Assembly (NCBI GenBank): GCA_043228905.1
Contig: JBHGNT010000003.1
Location: 7,502,001 to 7,566,000, forward strand
Source of the DNA: Azolla caroliniana
Taxonomy: Eukaryota; Polypodiophyta
Direction: 5' to 3'
DNA: 64,000 nucleotides
Under the pieces are notes generated by a model. The model ran no database searches. It saw nothing but the letters and a program-made list of their open reading frames with translations, and was not told the origin of the DNA. This document shows positions 33,914 through 47,284 of this stretch, piece after piece (within the stretch, counting starts at the first letter, position 1; each line of letters begins with the position of its first letter). The translations under genes and the position numbers were made by a program.

Positions 33914-34254
33914 AAGCTCTACTTTCAAGGGTAATAATCAGATATCAAGCACATTTTTATATTGAATTTTGTTTACAACAAAGAGAAGGGAAACAATTCC
34001 TTTGCTCTATCTACATAAGATTTTGCATTTCCCCCATTCGCTGCATACCCTCTGCCCTTAAAGAGCTTCATTGGCAGATAACAACAGTCAGGAAAGAGGG
34101 AGATAACTCAATTATTACTGGATTGAACCTTCGCATACAGAAATTGCTGAATATGCGAAGCACTCTAAATATCACCTTTGAGCATTACAAGGAGAACTTC
34201 AGATCTCCAGGAGGTGCTTCTTCTTCTACTACTACTTCAAGACAACAAGGATAA
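33914..34254 (+). other. Plus-strand open stretch, second assembly copy
   Basis: Same as 12214-12554; family unknown and no start codon seen. Confidence 0.25.
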
Positions 34255-34278
34255 TCCCATTTAATGGGAAATCCATCA

Positions 34279-35861
34279 TCAGGTGACTATGCCTGAACCA
34301 AAGCTGCATGCAAAAATTAGAAAGATAGAGAGATCAGATCATATTAGATCAATGACAGAAATCTGATTAAATTTATCAAAACGTTTAAAAGAAAGAAAAA
34401 TATGAACTTAGAAACACAGAATCCTAAGAACAATAATCTTGATCAAAATTGTAAAAGAATGTCAGGCACCTGATGAAGCTACATCAACATGCCTAAAATA
34501 AATAACTGATAATAAATTAGAATGGCAGGCATCTGCAAGAAATGAAGTTTTATCAAAACATCTCTGGACAGAAGACGGATTAGAACAACAAAAAAATACT
34601 ATGATAGCCTCATCAAAGACTTTTAAATGGAAGGAAGATAGGATAAATGACAGGAATTATGAAAGTTGCATCAAACATATGTGAAGCATATCAGACGAAT
34701 CACAGGAAGCTAGAATGGCTAGAAGCTTTTATGATCGAAGTGTGTCTAAGAAACGCGTATTGATCATCAGAGAAATGACAAAAATTTGTCTTGTGTTCAT
34801 CAAAACTTTATCAAAGACTTTGAAGGCAAAGGAAAATCAGATAAATGACAGGAATTATGAAAGCTGCATTAAACTTCTGCAAAGAAGCACAAGCGAATTA
34901 CAAGGAAATTACAATGGACAGATGCTTTTATGATCAAAGCGTGTAAAAGGAGGCGTAATAATCATCAGAGAGGTGAGAAACTGTTATAATTTCATCCAAA
35001 CACTCGTAAGAATAGCATATCGAAATTCTAGCAATGCTAACTCTGCCTTGATCAACACGTGTAAAACTACAGAAACCACAGCTTGAGAAAGAAAGGAATA
35101 TCAATATGTTACATAAAACTACAGAAAGAGGAGAAAAGACCTGAAAGAAATGCAGATCAGATCAGCAGATTAAGGCGGAAAACACGGAAGAAGGTTCTTC
35201 GGAGTAAAGGTGTTTTATCAAACAAAGTTTTTTGCAGTTCAACCCATAGTTTTCAGCGATCTGCTACTTCTCTTTTAGATTGTAATGCAAAAAGAAAAGA
35301 TAGATTTTTCCACGCCACGTCTTCAGATTAAGGCTGATCGACCACATCGTGTGAACAAACTCGATATTTTTGGAAATGAATTCGTAGTTCTAACATGGTC
35401 TTCATTCATAGCAAAAAACTCTGATGCATACTGTAATGAGATACTGGTCAGACACAGATACTGTTTCCTACGGGGTATTAGCATACCTGCTAATGTAATT
35501 CGTTACTTAGTAGTTTGAAAGAGATTTATGTTAACCTCTTTTTCTTCTCTATTGCAATACATTAGAATAAAGGTTAATTTCTTTCTGCGGGGGAAATTTG
35601 TCACAGCGTTTTGGGACAAGGCAAACTACACTTCAACAGTCTTAAATATGTTTTTCATCTGTACCAAAAATCCATGAAGAGAAAGACACAGAGAAGCTTA
35701 CTAGACATGACTACGATGTTCCAAAGATTTATCTTCTCCTAAACAAACCTGTAAGCTCGCATGGAGACCCGGTGTTGCAGGAGATGCTGGAAGAAGAAAT
35801 TGACAGAGTGAAGGCCAACAACGAAAGCAGTAAAAGCGAGCAACATGAGAGCAATAACCAT
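34279..35861 (-). CDS. Candidate small membrane peptide, second assembly copy
   Basis: Same model as 12579-14161. Exon 1 is 35749-35861, starting with ATG at 35861-35859; exon 2 is 34279-34303, ending in TGA. No base difference from copy 1 was seen. It encodes a hydrophobic N-terminus (MVIALMLLAFTAFVVGLH) and ends SFGSGIVT. The reservation is the same: the two-exon structure rests only on splice-site fit and frame continuity, no family is recognised, and this is very probably the same locus counted twice. Confidence 0.28.
34614..35000 (+). repeat. 190-bp tandem duplication, second assembly copy
   Basis: Same as 12914-13300. Confidence 0.65.
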
Positions 35862-36204
35862 CGCGTCGTTTTCTCTTCTCTCCGAATCTGAATGTGAATC
35901 TGGATCTGATCTGATGCTTCCTTCCGCTTCCAGGTCTGTTTCGGAGATTCTTATGAAACCCTAGAAATCTTCTGGGAAGGAAGCAGCAGCCAAGAAAGAA
36001 AAGATTGGAAGCCCGAGAGGTAAGGGAGGGATGTGATTAAATGAAGCAGACCAAGAAAAGAAAAACCCTAATCTGAGTAAGGAAGCCAAGAAAACTGAAA
36101 CCCTGATTTCCATGAGGAGGAGGAGGAGGACTGGTTGACTTGTTTTGTCATCGTTTGCTATATGTCTCTAGAAGTTTCGTGGCTCAGATGAAACAGATTC
36201 TGTT

Positions 36205-36278
36205 ATTCTTTATTTACTTCTTTATTTGTTTGTTTGTTTATTTTTTTATTTTATTGCTTTTTTATTTGCTTATTTGCT

Positions 36279-36314
<36 letters not shown>

Positions 36315-36390
36315 TATTTATTTATTCATTTCTTTCTTTCTCTTCTTTTGTTTGTTTTTTCATTTATTTATTTTGTTTATTTATTCATTT

Positions 36391-36422
<32 letters not shown>

Positions 36423-37445
36423 TATTTTTATTCATTTCTTTCTTTCTTTCTTTCTTTCTTTCTCTTCTTTTGTTTGTTTTTTCATTTATTTATTTTGTTT
36501 ATTTATTCATTTTCTTTCTTTCTTTCTTTCTTTCTTTCTTTTGTTTGTTTGTTTTTTCATTTATTTATTTTGTTTATTTATTCATTTTCTTTCTTTCTTT
36601 CTTTCTTTTGTTTGTTTGTTTTTTCATTTATTTATTTTGTTTATTTATTCATTTTCTTTCTTTCTTTCTTTCTTTTGTTTATTTTTTCATTTATTTATTT
36701 TGTTTATTTATTCATTTTCTTTATTTGTTTGTTTGTTTTTCATTTATTTATTTATGTATTCAACTTTTTGCTTTTTTTTATTTATTTATTTTTTGCTTAT
36801 TTATTTATTTATTTTATTGATTTATTTAGTTATTTGTTTATTTTTTTATTTCATTTGTTTGTTTTTTTCTTTTCTCTTTTTTCTTTTTTCTTTTTTTTAT
36901 TTCATTTGTTTGTTTTTTTTTTTATTGATTTATTTACTTATTTTTTATTTTATTTACTTATTTTTTTATTTCATTTGTTTGTTTTTTTCTTTTCTCTTTT
37001 TTCTTTTTTCTTTTTTTTATTTCATTTGTTTGTTTTTTTTTTTATTGATTTATTTACTTATTTTTTATTTTATTTACTTATTTTTTTATTTCTTTTGTTT
37101 GTTTTTTCATTTATTTATTTTGTTTATTTATTCATTTCGTTTATTTTTTTATTTTATTGATTTATTTTGTTATTTTTTTATTTTGTTTACTTATTTGTTT
37201 ATTTCTTTTGTTTGTTTTTTCATTTATTTATTTATTTTATTTATTCATTTTGTTTGTTTTTTCCTTTATTTATTTATGTATTCAACTTTTTGCTCTTTTT
37301 TTGTTTGCTTATTATTTTATTTATTTTATTTATTTTATTTATTTTATTTATTTATTTAGTTTTTTTTTTGTTCTTTTATTTTTTATTTTTTATTTTTTAT
37401 TTTTTATTTTTATTTATTTATTTATTGTGTTTGTTTGTTTTGTTG
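36205..37445 (+). repeat. T-rich array, second assembly copy
   Basis: Same as 14505-15745, including the perfect 2 x 120-bp repeat at 36841-37080. Identical length in both copies is notable for such a slippery sequence. Confidence 0.9.
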
Positions 37446-38784
37446 GTTGGTCGGTCAATTGTTTATTCTTGGACCCTATGATAAATGAAGCCCATTCATT
37501 TTGCTTCGATTCTTCGAGTGGGGTCACTCAATCGGTCCTTTTGTCGGGTCAACTGGACAATGCTCTTGTTTCTTCAAGTCTAGCCACCCAACATTGGGGG
37601 TGGCACTGTTTGTGATGTGGCGTGTACCGTTCAGGAAAATGCTTGGAATTGAGTTCACAACAAGTCAAGGTTATGGTTAAAGAAATAGCAATAGCAAGGA
37701 GGAGGAGTTGACTCTAGATATAAATCAAACTAACAAAAAGATATAGTTCCATTCATGAGAGCTAACTCTTGGGATGATAAGGTATAAGGGTTTTGAATCT
37801 TGTATTGGACGATGAAAGGGAAATGACGATTTACTATGTGCATTGTGCACCATATAGGAATGAGGAACACAATAAAAATGAGAGTAAAATGTTAGGCACA
37901 AATGGCGACTTGTGTAGCAAGTTACTATTTTTTTTGTCAAGGCCCTCCAGAAAACCCATAAGGAATATAAGAAGAGCTCATTGCCCAGGGTTGACATTTT
38001 GAGAGAGATGCTCAGGCTTCTGTTAGTGAATGAATTGTTTGCATGATAGTGTAGCGAATGAAGTGGGAGTGTCAGAGACCTATGACGATGAGAGGTAACG
38101 TGGTTGTCAATTGTGGGCTGCCTACACCAAAACTCAAGGATTCCATTTCATCTTATTCATCTATTTCCTACTCGAACCACCCATGTGGTTGAGGATTTTA
38201 TTCTTGATTGTACCACAATATATTTGTTTAGAGTTTACCTTATGAATTTGTAAATTTTATTATTGTAAATTATATCTAATTCAAAGGATCTTTATGTAAT
38301 TATACAAAATTGTAGTTGATTTGGTGATGGTTTTGTGTGTATTCATACCCCAAGTTTCTCTACTACACTTGGATTTTTTCCACAAATCCTGCTTCTTTCC
38401 TTCATAAGACAAATCTTTCAACCTCACATTAGTCCCTTTGGATAAGCTACAAAATCTAAGATTTCCAATGTGAGTGATGATTGATAAAATGGCACAAGAA
38501 AGATGTCAAAGCTCATCATGTTTTGGACGTTATATTTCATGTATTGCACCAACTTCAAAATCATGTTATTCTAGGAATAAGAAATTTGTACTTTCTAGAC
38601 CCTATTCCTATGTTCACTATCCACATGTATAGGCCCTAGGGGCTATGATATTTTCCTTGAACAAGTTTGTGAATAAACTTTGACTATCGTTTGATGAATA
38701 AACACATGATCACAAATAATATAGGACATGCAATAATTAAAATTCGTAGAGTTGTAGGATAGATTAATAGAAACATCACATGTA
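37446..38784. other. Spacer, second assembly copy
   Basis: Same as 15746-17084; nothing recognised. Confidence 0.45.
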
Positions 38785-39210
38785 AATGGTAATAAGGGTT
38801 ATTAAGACATGGCCAAAAATATCTATCAATTACTTAAAATAAGATTTCAATCTGTAGTAAGGTCATTCATGGGCCACTTAATAAGCGGGATATGAGCTAG
38901 AAAAGGACTTTCCTTTATGAGGGTTGACCATTGATGTAACCTTTCCCTCCTCTTCCTATATAAACCTTATTGTAGCATTATCTCAAGGGCAATGTTATTA
39001 AGAAATGTTCAAGTTAGATTTATAAAGGAAGAGAATGGGAAGGTTACATCAACATCAATTATCAACCCTTATAAAGCAAACTCCTTTTCTCGCTCACATC
39101 CCTCTTATGAAGTGACCCACAGGTGACTTTAACACAAACGAACCCCTTACTTTAAGTGGTTGATAAGTAGAGGCAACCCTCAACAAAAGCTTAACCTTTG
39201 GGTAATGCTA
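38785..39210. repeat. Long foldback, second assembly copy
   Basis: Same as 17085-17510 except base 39086 (T; C at 17386), which lies in the right arm. Confidence 0.75.
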
Positions 39211-42078
39211 ACCATTTCTTCTCTCCCTCTTGTATCTTCTTTTCCATTAACTAAAACTTTACATATTTATATTCATTTATGTTGTTTTCTAAACTTAAAT
39301 TATATGTTAGTTAAGTACTAGTCATTATTATTTCCTTATTATGGGTGTTATTTGTCGTTGTGTGAGCGTTAGGAAGTGCCTCGACATTGAGACAATTTAC
39401 ATGCTCTTCACACCATTTCAATTTTGGGTTATCATTATTTCTAGAACTGATTTTTATCATGGTACCCTAATGGATCGTTTCTTGTTTCTTTATATTAGTT
39501 TCATGGTACATTATGGGTTGTGGATTGCTTCTTGGTTATTAGATGTTAGTTGTTTCTTGGATTAGGCCTGTGTTTGTCTCACATGGGGGTGAATCTATGT
39601 GGATCGAAGCACTAAGGGTTAATTCATAGCTCATGTGATATGTGCTACTTATTTTTGAATGCTTAGACATTCTAGTTTCTATGCATTAAGCACAATACCA
39701 CTGCTTCCAATGTATTATATCACTTGTTATTTCAACTCTTAGAAATGATAACTACATAAAAAATTTCCATTGTCGAGACTTCAACGTGGGTTGCTTGGGT
39801 TAAATACCCAACTAGACCACAATGCAATCAATTAAAATGCAAATTGCTTTCATTCAATTATTGTGAAACATAGAAACGTATACTTGAAAAATGTATTTCA
39901 ATTAATCGTGAACTCTTGGGTGAAAGTCTGCCAAATAGCTTTGTTGGTCTTTTTATATGTAGAGACGTGCAATTTTGAATACAATGGGATGGGGAATACT
40001 TCTATCCTTGGGTTTCATTGCCATCATATACCTCAAGCCATTTCACTAACCCTACATGGTTCTATATGCACGTGTTGGTTCAATCAATGGGCTACATCCT
40101 TGGTGTTGTCTGATGGTTTACTAGGTTAGTTTCCGGCAATTATTCAATAAATCAATCAATTGATCTATCTATCTATCTATCTATCTCTGGTGGAAACACA
40201 TAACTACATTAATAAATGTGTGCGAAAAACACTAGAATGGTACCACAACCTATAGGTGTTATTGTTATACGACTAGTGGAATATTTTGAATCGCTAATGA
40301 GCAAGATGAATTCTCCAATACGAAAAGAATTTTGACGCAATCCAACTTTCATAATATATGCTTTAATTATGTGTTTGCCATCAAATAAAAAAACATAGCG
40401 TATATCCTAATTGTGATGTACTCCCCAATATCTCAAAAAGAGGAAAATATCATCCATTTATAATCTCAAGTCGTAATTTGTACAAACACCCAATGTCTTG
40501 GTGTTAAATAATGTTATATACATAACCTTATAAACCAATTCTATTACTAATTTTAATGTGTTAAGGGTAGGATAGTTGGGAAACCAATTATCCTAAGAAT
40601 TGGGACAAACCCATGAGGATGTTATGTACACATAATGTAGGCGAGGGTAGGTCACTAATATTTAGAAAACATAAGTGAAGGGTATGTGTTCACTAATGTC
40701 CGAAATGGACTAATGTGATTGGATAGAGGAAATGATAAGTGCATGCACTACCACAATCTTGACAACCAATGAATGGAGAGAGTCTTTTAGAAAAGCAAAT
40801 ATATTAAAGAGGCCTAGGAAGTCTTATAAATCTAAGTCTTAGCTACCCTCATAAGGCACATTATGTCAAAAGGCTGAAGTTGTGAGACACGGGTGCAGGC
40901 TAGACTTTCATTACAATGATTGTGTTACCTCTTCCAAGATACTAGTCATCCTAATATCTATCAGTATAGAACATCAATGGTAAGCTAGCTATGTTTTGAT
41001 AATACCTCGAGGGTGGTTGGGAGGATTGGGTCCTGTCTAATCTATTCACTTTCCCTTTACTTTAATTTGGTCTATTGATTAGTAAGGGATTCTTAACAAA
41101 GAACTTGTGACATATGTTGGCCATATGGGACCCTCTTAAGCATTGGGCTATATAAAGGGGGACTAGTTACCCCATTCATCAAAATACAACTCTATTGGTG
41201 AGGCTAAGATCTCTTCTTTGGATCCATTATTCAACCATCAAGACATAACATTGTAGCGATGTGGCGGGCTTGAAGGAAAAAAGTGGATAAAAAGGGGATC
41301 CACTCACAATCGCAAGATATATATACAAAAGGTATATGTAATAAGTATTTGACTAAGTGCTTGAGGTGCATTGTTCAAATTTTTGCAAGCACATATTAGG
41401 GAAAGATTTTTATTTTTTTGCATTTTTAAAGCAAAACAGGAATAAAAGCATTAAATGCCAAAATTAGGCGCCTCTTAATCTATAAAAAGAAGAAAAGAGG
41501 GCTTATTTCAGGTAGCTCATTTTGTGTTTTTGAGAGTGCACCATTTAGGTTTGTGAGATTCTTCTTAATCTTCTTCTTCTTGGGATTCTAAGGTTTCTTC
41601 TTCTTCTTTGGATTTTAGGGTTTCCTTTTTCTTCTCAAAATACATTGAGGGTTAGGGTTTATATTTTCCTCATCTTCATGAGAGTTTTGGAGAGTAATTT
41701 TGGGTTCGTATCACTTAGAGAGGTAGTGTGAAAGAGCAAAGGAGAAGTTAGAAGTTAGCTCGTTGGGCAAGAAAGGAGGCACAAGGTGGCTCAAGGACAC
41801 TACCTTGACAACGAAGGCCACGTAAATGTTGATGGTAGACGAGGCCTCGTCGAATATCATGTAACATGAATCCTTGCAACTAACCTACCATCCCTACTTC
41901 TCTTATAATTGTTCCGTGTTTCACTTCTCATTATCACTGTTGAACTTTATCACTACGTACCTTTTGTAAACCCTACTTTATAAAGGGATTTCTTGTATAA
42001 ATTACCATCTAAATCTTAATATGAGATCATTTGGTCTTAATATCATGTATTAAGCCTAATCTTGTGTGCTAATCCCTG
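39211..42078. other. Spacer, second assembly copy
   Basis: Same as 17511-20378, with (ATCT)n at about 40163-40186. Confidence 0.4.
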
Positions 42079-42142
42079 CCCCCCCCCCCCCCCCCCCCCA
42101 AAATAAAATATATATTATTCTCTCTCTCTCTCTCTCTCTCTC
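42079..42142 (+). repeat. Poly-C and (CT)n, second assembly copy
   Basis: Same as 20379-20442, with the same C-run length. Confidence 0.9.
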
Positions 42143-43046
42143 AATTCGTCAATGTACAAATCAATTATTTTTCTCACCTCCAACAAAATTTAGTCCCAAT
42201 CTTCTAAACTTTGCATCATTAATGCCAGCAAATGTGTTTCCACCTCTTGTTAATTGACACTAACTCTTTTGACCTACCATAATTAAAAATGTTGCTGTTG
42301 TGTTAGATGCCATCATAAGTATTCATATATGATGGCAAATAATGATGTAGACAGCACAAGCGTAATAAACATTTATGTAGACAACGCAAGAATGAGACAA
42401 TGTTTGCCATGTAAAAGTTGAAATAATATAAGGTCAAGAATTCTGAGGTTAATATATACAAATTTGCTCAATCATATCATTCTCTTGATTTGTTGGAATA
42501 TCAAATGTAATCTTTGCGAACATCTCAAAATAATAACCAATTAGGTTAAGCCATAGATATTGTTGCCTTATTACTAACTTATCTATGGATTAAACATGCA
42601 ATCAAAATGGCATATGGATAGGATAAGCTTTTCCAAGTTAATGTAGCATAGATTTTATTTACAAGAGCTATTCCAAATGTGAACATTTAGAATCATTAGA
42701 ATATAGACAAACTGAATGATTACTCAAAAAAACCCAGTTTCACGCTTCCTATATTTGAAAATAACATATTTTTTTTGTTTATAAAATCATTTCCATATAT
42801 TTGGATGGAGAATTTAATACACTCTAAGATATAGAATATAACTGTAATTTTCAAAAATTACTTTTCACAGCATTCAAATCTATAATGGGACTTGGTCTTA
42901 TCGATACAGAAAGTGGGGCAAATCTTACATACATCCCTTCCATTTTCATTTAAGCCCATCCAAGCTATGAACATATATTTCAAGATTTTATGACGAGATA
43001 ATTGAGGGTGAAAACAAGACAAACCTATACAATATCACCTTCATTT
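42143..43046. other. Spacer downstream of pirin, second assembly copy
   Basis: Same as 20443-21346. Confidence 0.45.
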
Positions 43047-46000
43047 TTACTCAAGCTCAATAGGATCAGAATGCCATCCCTTAGCTCTTTCAAACCCATT
43101 TTTCCCTTTTTGGTAATCTTGTAAAGCTTGAATTATTTCTTCCTTAGTGTTCATGACAAATGGACCATACTGAACCACTGGCTCTTCCAAAGGTTGTCCA
43201 CCGATCAGAACAAACCGACACAAGCCCTTAGAGTTATTCCATACACTGACTCCATCACCCATGCCTAATTGAATTGTGTGATGAGCCCCAATAGGAGCAG
43301 CCTCTAGGGATCCGAATGTAGATTCACCTTCTAAAACATATGCGAAAGCATTCCATCCTTCAGGAATAGCTTGATGCAAAATGGCTCCAGATTCAAGTTT
43401 GAAGTCCAAATACATTGTCGGCGTTCTTGTATAAACTGGTGATTTGATACCCAATGACTCTCCAGCAATCACTGAAACACTTACACCATCTTTGCTTGCT
43501 TTTGGAACATCTTTCCCTTCTAGTTCTTGGTAATTTGGCTCAATCCTAAACATAATGTGGAGAAAAGATTAATAAAAAAAAGTTGTAAAACTTCTCTCTG
43601 CAAAGACACTTTCTTGTTCAACAATACTAATAATTATCTTTCTTTGTTGGGAAGAAATAAAAATAAGCGGGGGAAGATGTTTTTTATTACAAGGAAATGA
43701 GAAAGAAAAAACCTACATCTTATCTTTAGAAGAAAGGTTCACCCAAAGTTGTAGACCATGCTGCCGCCCTGTTTTCGCAGGCATCTCACAATGCACTATT
43801 CCTCGACCAGCAGTCATCCACTGGAAAACAAAAGAGACGTTGTTCTAAGTCATGATTAATCAGCTTCAACTCTTCCTCCACCTATTCTTCATATCATAAG
43901 TTCAAATATATAACTTGATCCAGAGTAGATCCTCTGGCTTCTAGGAGAGTAAGGTCTACTTAGTCCACATGCATGATGATTTGATCTAAACTTGATCACC
44001 ATAGCCATAGCCAAAGAATGTTTTCCCATCCTTCCATACAAAATATAGCCCAGATACATACAAATGTATTCGAAGCTAATTCGAGGGCTCTTATTGAACC
44101 ATAGCTTCCCATGTTCACATACCATGGTGGACATTTAGATTATCCTTATTTCCATATATCATGGTGCACGATCATTTAACTTATCATAACTTTGCATGTT
44201 CACAAACCATAGTAGACAACCCTTTAGGTTAACCATAGATTCCCATGTTTACACACCATGATGGACAATCTTTGAGCTAATTAAATATTTTCATGTTCAT
44301 ACACCATGGTGGATAACCCTTTCGCTAAATCATAGCTTTCCATGTCCACATACAATGGTGAACCATCTTATAACTCATTATCAAAGAGGCTAATTCCCAG
44401 TCTTGAGAGAGGGAGAGGGAGAGAGTACCTGAAGGTCTCCAGCCTTGATTGTACCTTTATGACCAGCAAAGTCTTGGTGTGTAAATGAACCCTGTGAAAG
44501 AAGGTATAATTGAGAACACAATTAGTAAATTTAAATAAACACTGATTATTGAAGGAATTAGCCATCCAAAACTGAAGCTTTATGTTGAGAAAACGTTTGA
44601 GGACCTCAAGCATGTATGTCACTGTCTCAAACCCTGTAAAATAAGAAGTAACACAATAATTTCAAGAGAAAAGAAAAGCAAGAAAAACCAATGTAAAAAA
44701 TATCAAACTTTTGTGGTTGACATATAATAGATGTTTGTGTGATTTTTAATACCTCTGTGAGGATGGTCTGGAAACCCTGCTGGAGCAGATACTGCAAAAA
44801 GGAAATGAATCATTTTGTGAGGGCATATGAAATCCTAGCCATAAGTTGAAGAAGCCTAACAGGTGTTCCTCCTACTTATTTGAATATCTTAGCTACTACA
44901 TACACAAGTCTTCTCTCAACCCCCCTAAGTCAAGACAACTCGGCATAGCAAACATACAACTATTCAATGATCAATGCTGGTGTGTACCATCTATCAATGG
45001 AAAAAAAAAGGTTTTTTCAATAGAGAACAAACATTGGGGATCACGGAAAATGTATGTGGGGGTATAGAAGTGTATTAACCATAGTTGTTAAAATAAGCGT
45101 ATTTCTATGTTTACAATACATTTTAGAATTCTCTGAAGTATTCTACGCGTATTCTGCATTTAGAAAACATTTTAGAATATTCTTAGAATTGCCATTTTTC
45201 AAATTTTCACGTATTGTAGGGATTTAAGATTTCGAGAAAGTTTAAAATTTTTAAAATAAATTTTTTTGAAAAGAAAAAATTTAAAATTTAAGAAGTATTT
45301 AACATGTTTTAAACGTATTCTAAGTATTTAATGTATTTTGCAGATAAAATACGTATTCTAAGTATTTTAAACAAAAGTTAGAATACTTAGCATACGTATT
45401 GTAAGCTAAGTATTCTACAACAATGGTATTAACATCTCTAAAGAGGCCAATGTGGCCTATGAGACCAAAATGACATATATCTTATAGTTAATCGGCAGGT
45501 TGATCTTTTGGAAAGAGAGTGAATGAATCCTCTACAAATCATCATATCCTAGCAGCCATAAATAGAGAAACAAAAACGAAAATTCTCTGACTTTTACCTA
45601 TTGTTGGAAATTCCCTAGATAAATAAATGCCTTCTAAAGTCATCTGGGGAAAATATATTGATGTTTTCTTAGAGTGCTCCTTCAATATATAGTTGACCAT
45701 TCTTTTTTCTGGCTATAGTATTGCGCTAAAAAATGATAAGTAGAGATTTATGTGAGTACCTGAAAACTCATCAAGGAGGAGGAAAGGGTCCAATTGCTTC
45801 AACTCAGGCCTGCCAAGATGAAGAAAAACTCCAGTGATGAACATAAACATCAGAAATTTTTAAAAAAAAACTAGGGTAAGGAAATCTTCGACCTGGAAAA
45901 TTATATTTTGGAAGAAGAATTTAGGATTAGGGCCATTTTTTTAACTTGACCTAGAGAAATTTTAGGTTTGGAAAGAAAATTTTAACTTGACCTTTTAATC

Positions 46001-46254
46001 TTTTACCTGCCAATACTTCGTCGAACAAGGGCGCCATCGCCCTCGGGCTGCTCCTTGGACAGAAGTTTCTTCACGACAAAACGAGGGGAGGGAAAGGGAG
46101 AAGACGAGGAGTAAGAAGAGGCCATGGTGGTGTTGTAACTACTACGTGGATTGTGTCGGTTGAAGAAGAAATTGATCGATGAAGAAGGGGAGAGTGCAGA
46201 GGTGAGGATACGGCGGAAGTGAGGAGTTGTTGGGGAGAGGAACACAGCAACCAT
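43047..46254 (-). CDS. Pirin-like cupin protein, second assembly copy
   Basis: Exons (minus strand): 46007-46254, 45760-45809, 44753-44791, 44605-44633, 44429-44491, 43717-43820, 43047-43545. The encoded 343-residue protein is identical to that of 21347-24554 as far as I can see. It has the same metal ligands (H109, H111, H153, E155), the same candidate transit peptide and the same MITE and minisatellite in the introns. Introns as well as exons match, which a real old gene duplication would not show. This argues that the two pirin genes are one locus present in two overlapping contigs. Confidence 0.93.
44095..44370. repeat. Pirin intron 5 minisatellite, second assembly copy
   Basis: Same as 22395-22670. 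Confidence 0.8.
45079..45426. mobile_element. MITE in pirin intron 2, second assembly copy
   Basis: Same as 23379-23726, with TATTAA on both sides. Confidence 0.75.
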
Positions 46255-46357
46255 GAATCAGAAGAATCAGAAAAAGAAGGAGAATCAGAAGAAAAATCAG
46301 AAAAAGAAGAAGAAGAAGACAAGATTAACAGAGATAGACAGGCGGAATTAGGACAGG

Positions 46358-46367
46358 AAATATATAT
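46358..46367 (-). promoter_or_regulatory. Probable TATA box of pirin, second assembly copy
   Basis: Same as 24658-24667. Confidence 0.5.
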
Positions 46368-46956
46368 GTAAGTAAGAAGAAGTGGAGATGAAGGGTCAAA
46401 GCTTCATGGGCAATCCATGGCGTCATGGGCAGCGCCAGCATGACGCCTGCACACCCCGGTTTAGAACGGTTTAGGGGCTAGGTTTAGGCTTGAGCCTTGC
46501 CAAACCGGCTCAAACCGTTTTAAGCCATTTATGTGATTTAAGAATTAGGGTTTAGAAAGTTAGAAAGTTAAAAATTAGACTGTTAGAACTTGAAAGTTGA
46601 CAAAGATACTGACATGAAGCCATAGGCAACATACTGTTGAGTGACGAGAGAGGGAGGGACAGAGAGGGAGAGAGAGCTTGCATAGTGGACAATCAGGGGA
46701 CCTCCTTGGCACTTGTTGTTCAGTGTTATATACATTCTTTGGAGAAGGATTGGACCGCTGAGAGTGATAGGTCGTCGTAGCCTCAGGCCTCATGGTTCGG
46801 GTGGTGGGAGGTAGGGGATTCATGAATGCCAGCCGACCAATCATAGTAGTCTACAAAGAGGGAGTCGTGGAGGTGGGACTTGGAGTTGAGTTTGACTCAT
46901 CAGTGGTAAGGCCGAGGGGGTGGGAGTTATGAGGAGGAGAAGAAGAGTAGGAGGAA
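46368..46956. other. Pirin upstream region, second assembly copy
   Basis: Same as 24668-25256. Confidence 0.4.
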
Positions 46957-46997
46957 GTGGTAGTGGTAGTGGTAGTGGTAGTGGTAGTGGTAGTGGT
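46957..46997 (+). repeat. (GTGGTA)n microsatellite, one unit shorter
   Basis: Same as 25257-25303 but 6 bp shorter. Confidence 0.95.
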
Positions 46998-47284
46998 GTT
47001 TTTTGGGTATCTTCAACTTTTTTGTCCCAAACCAGCTCCCAAACCAATTCACAAACCCGTTCCCAAACCATTTCACAAACCGGTTCCTAAACCAGTTTGG
47101 CCTAAACCGATTAAGGGATCAGTTCGGTTTGATTCGGTTCAAGTTTGAGAACCTCAAAACGGTTTAGGCTTAACCAATTTGGCTTGGATAAGGCCAAACC
47201 GGTTAAGCCTAAACCGAACCGTTGTCGATTCCTACCCAACCTTATTGGGAAGATGTATGTATGAGGGAACCATAGAGAGATGAA
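46998..47284. repeat. AAACCGG-rich patch, second assembly copy
   Basis: Same as 25304-25590, ending with the GAGATGAA that forms the left target duplication of the next element. Confidence 0.5.
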
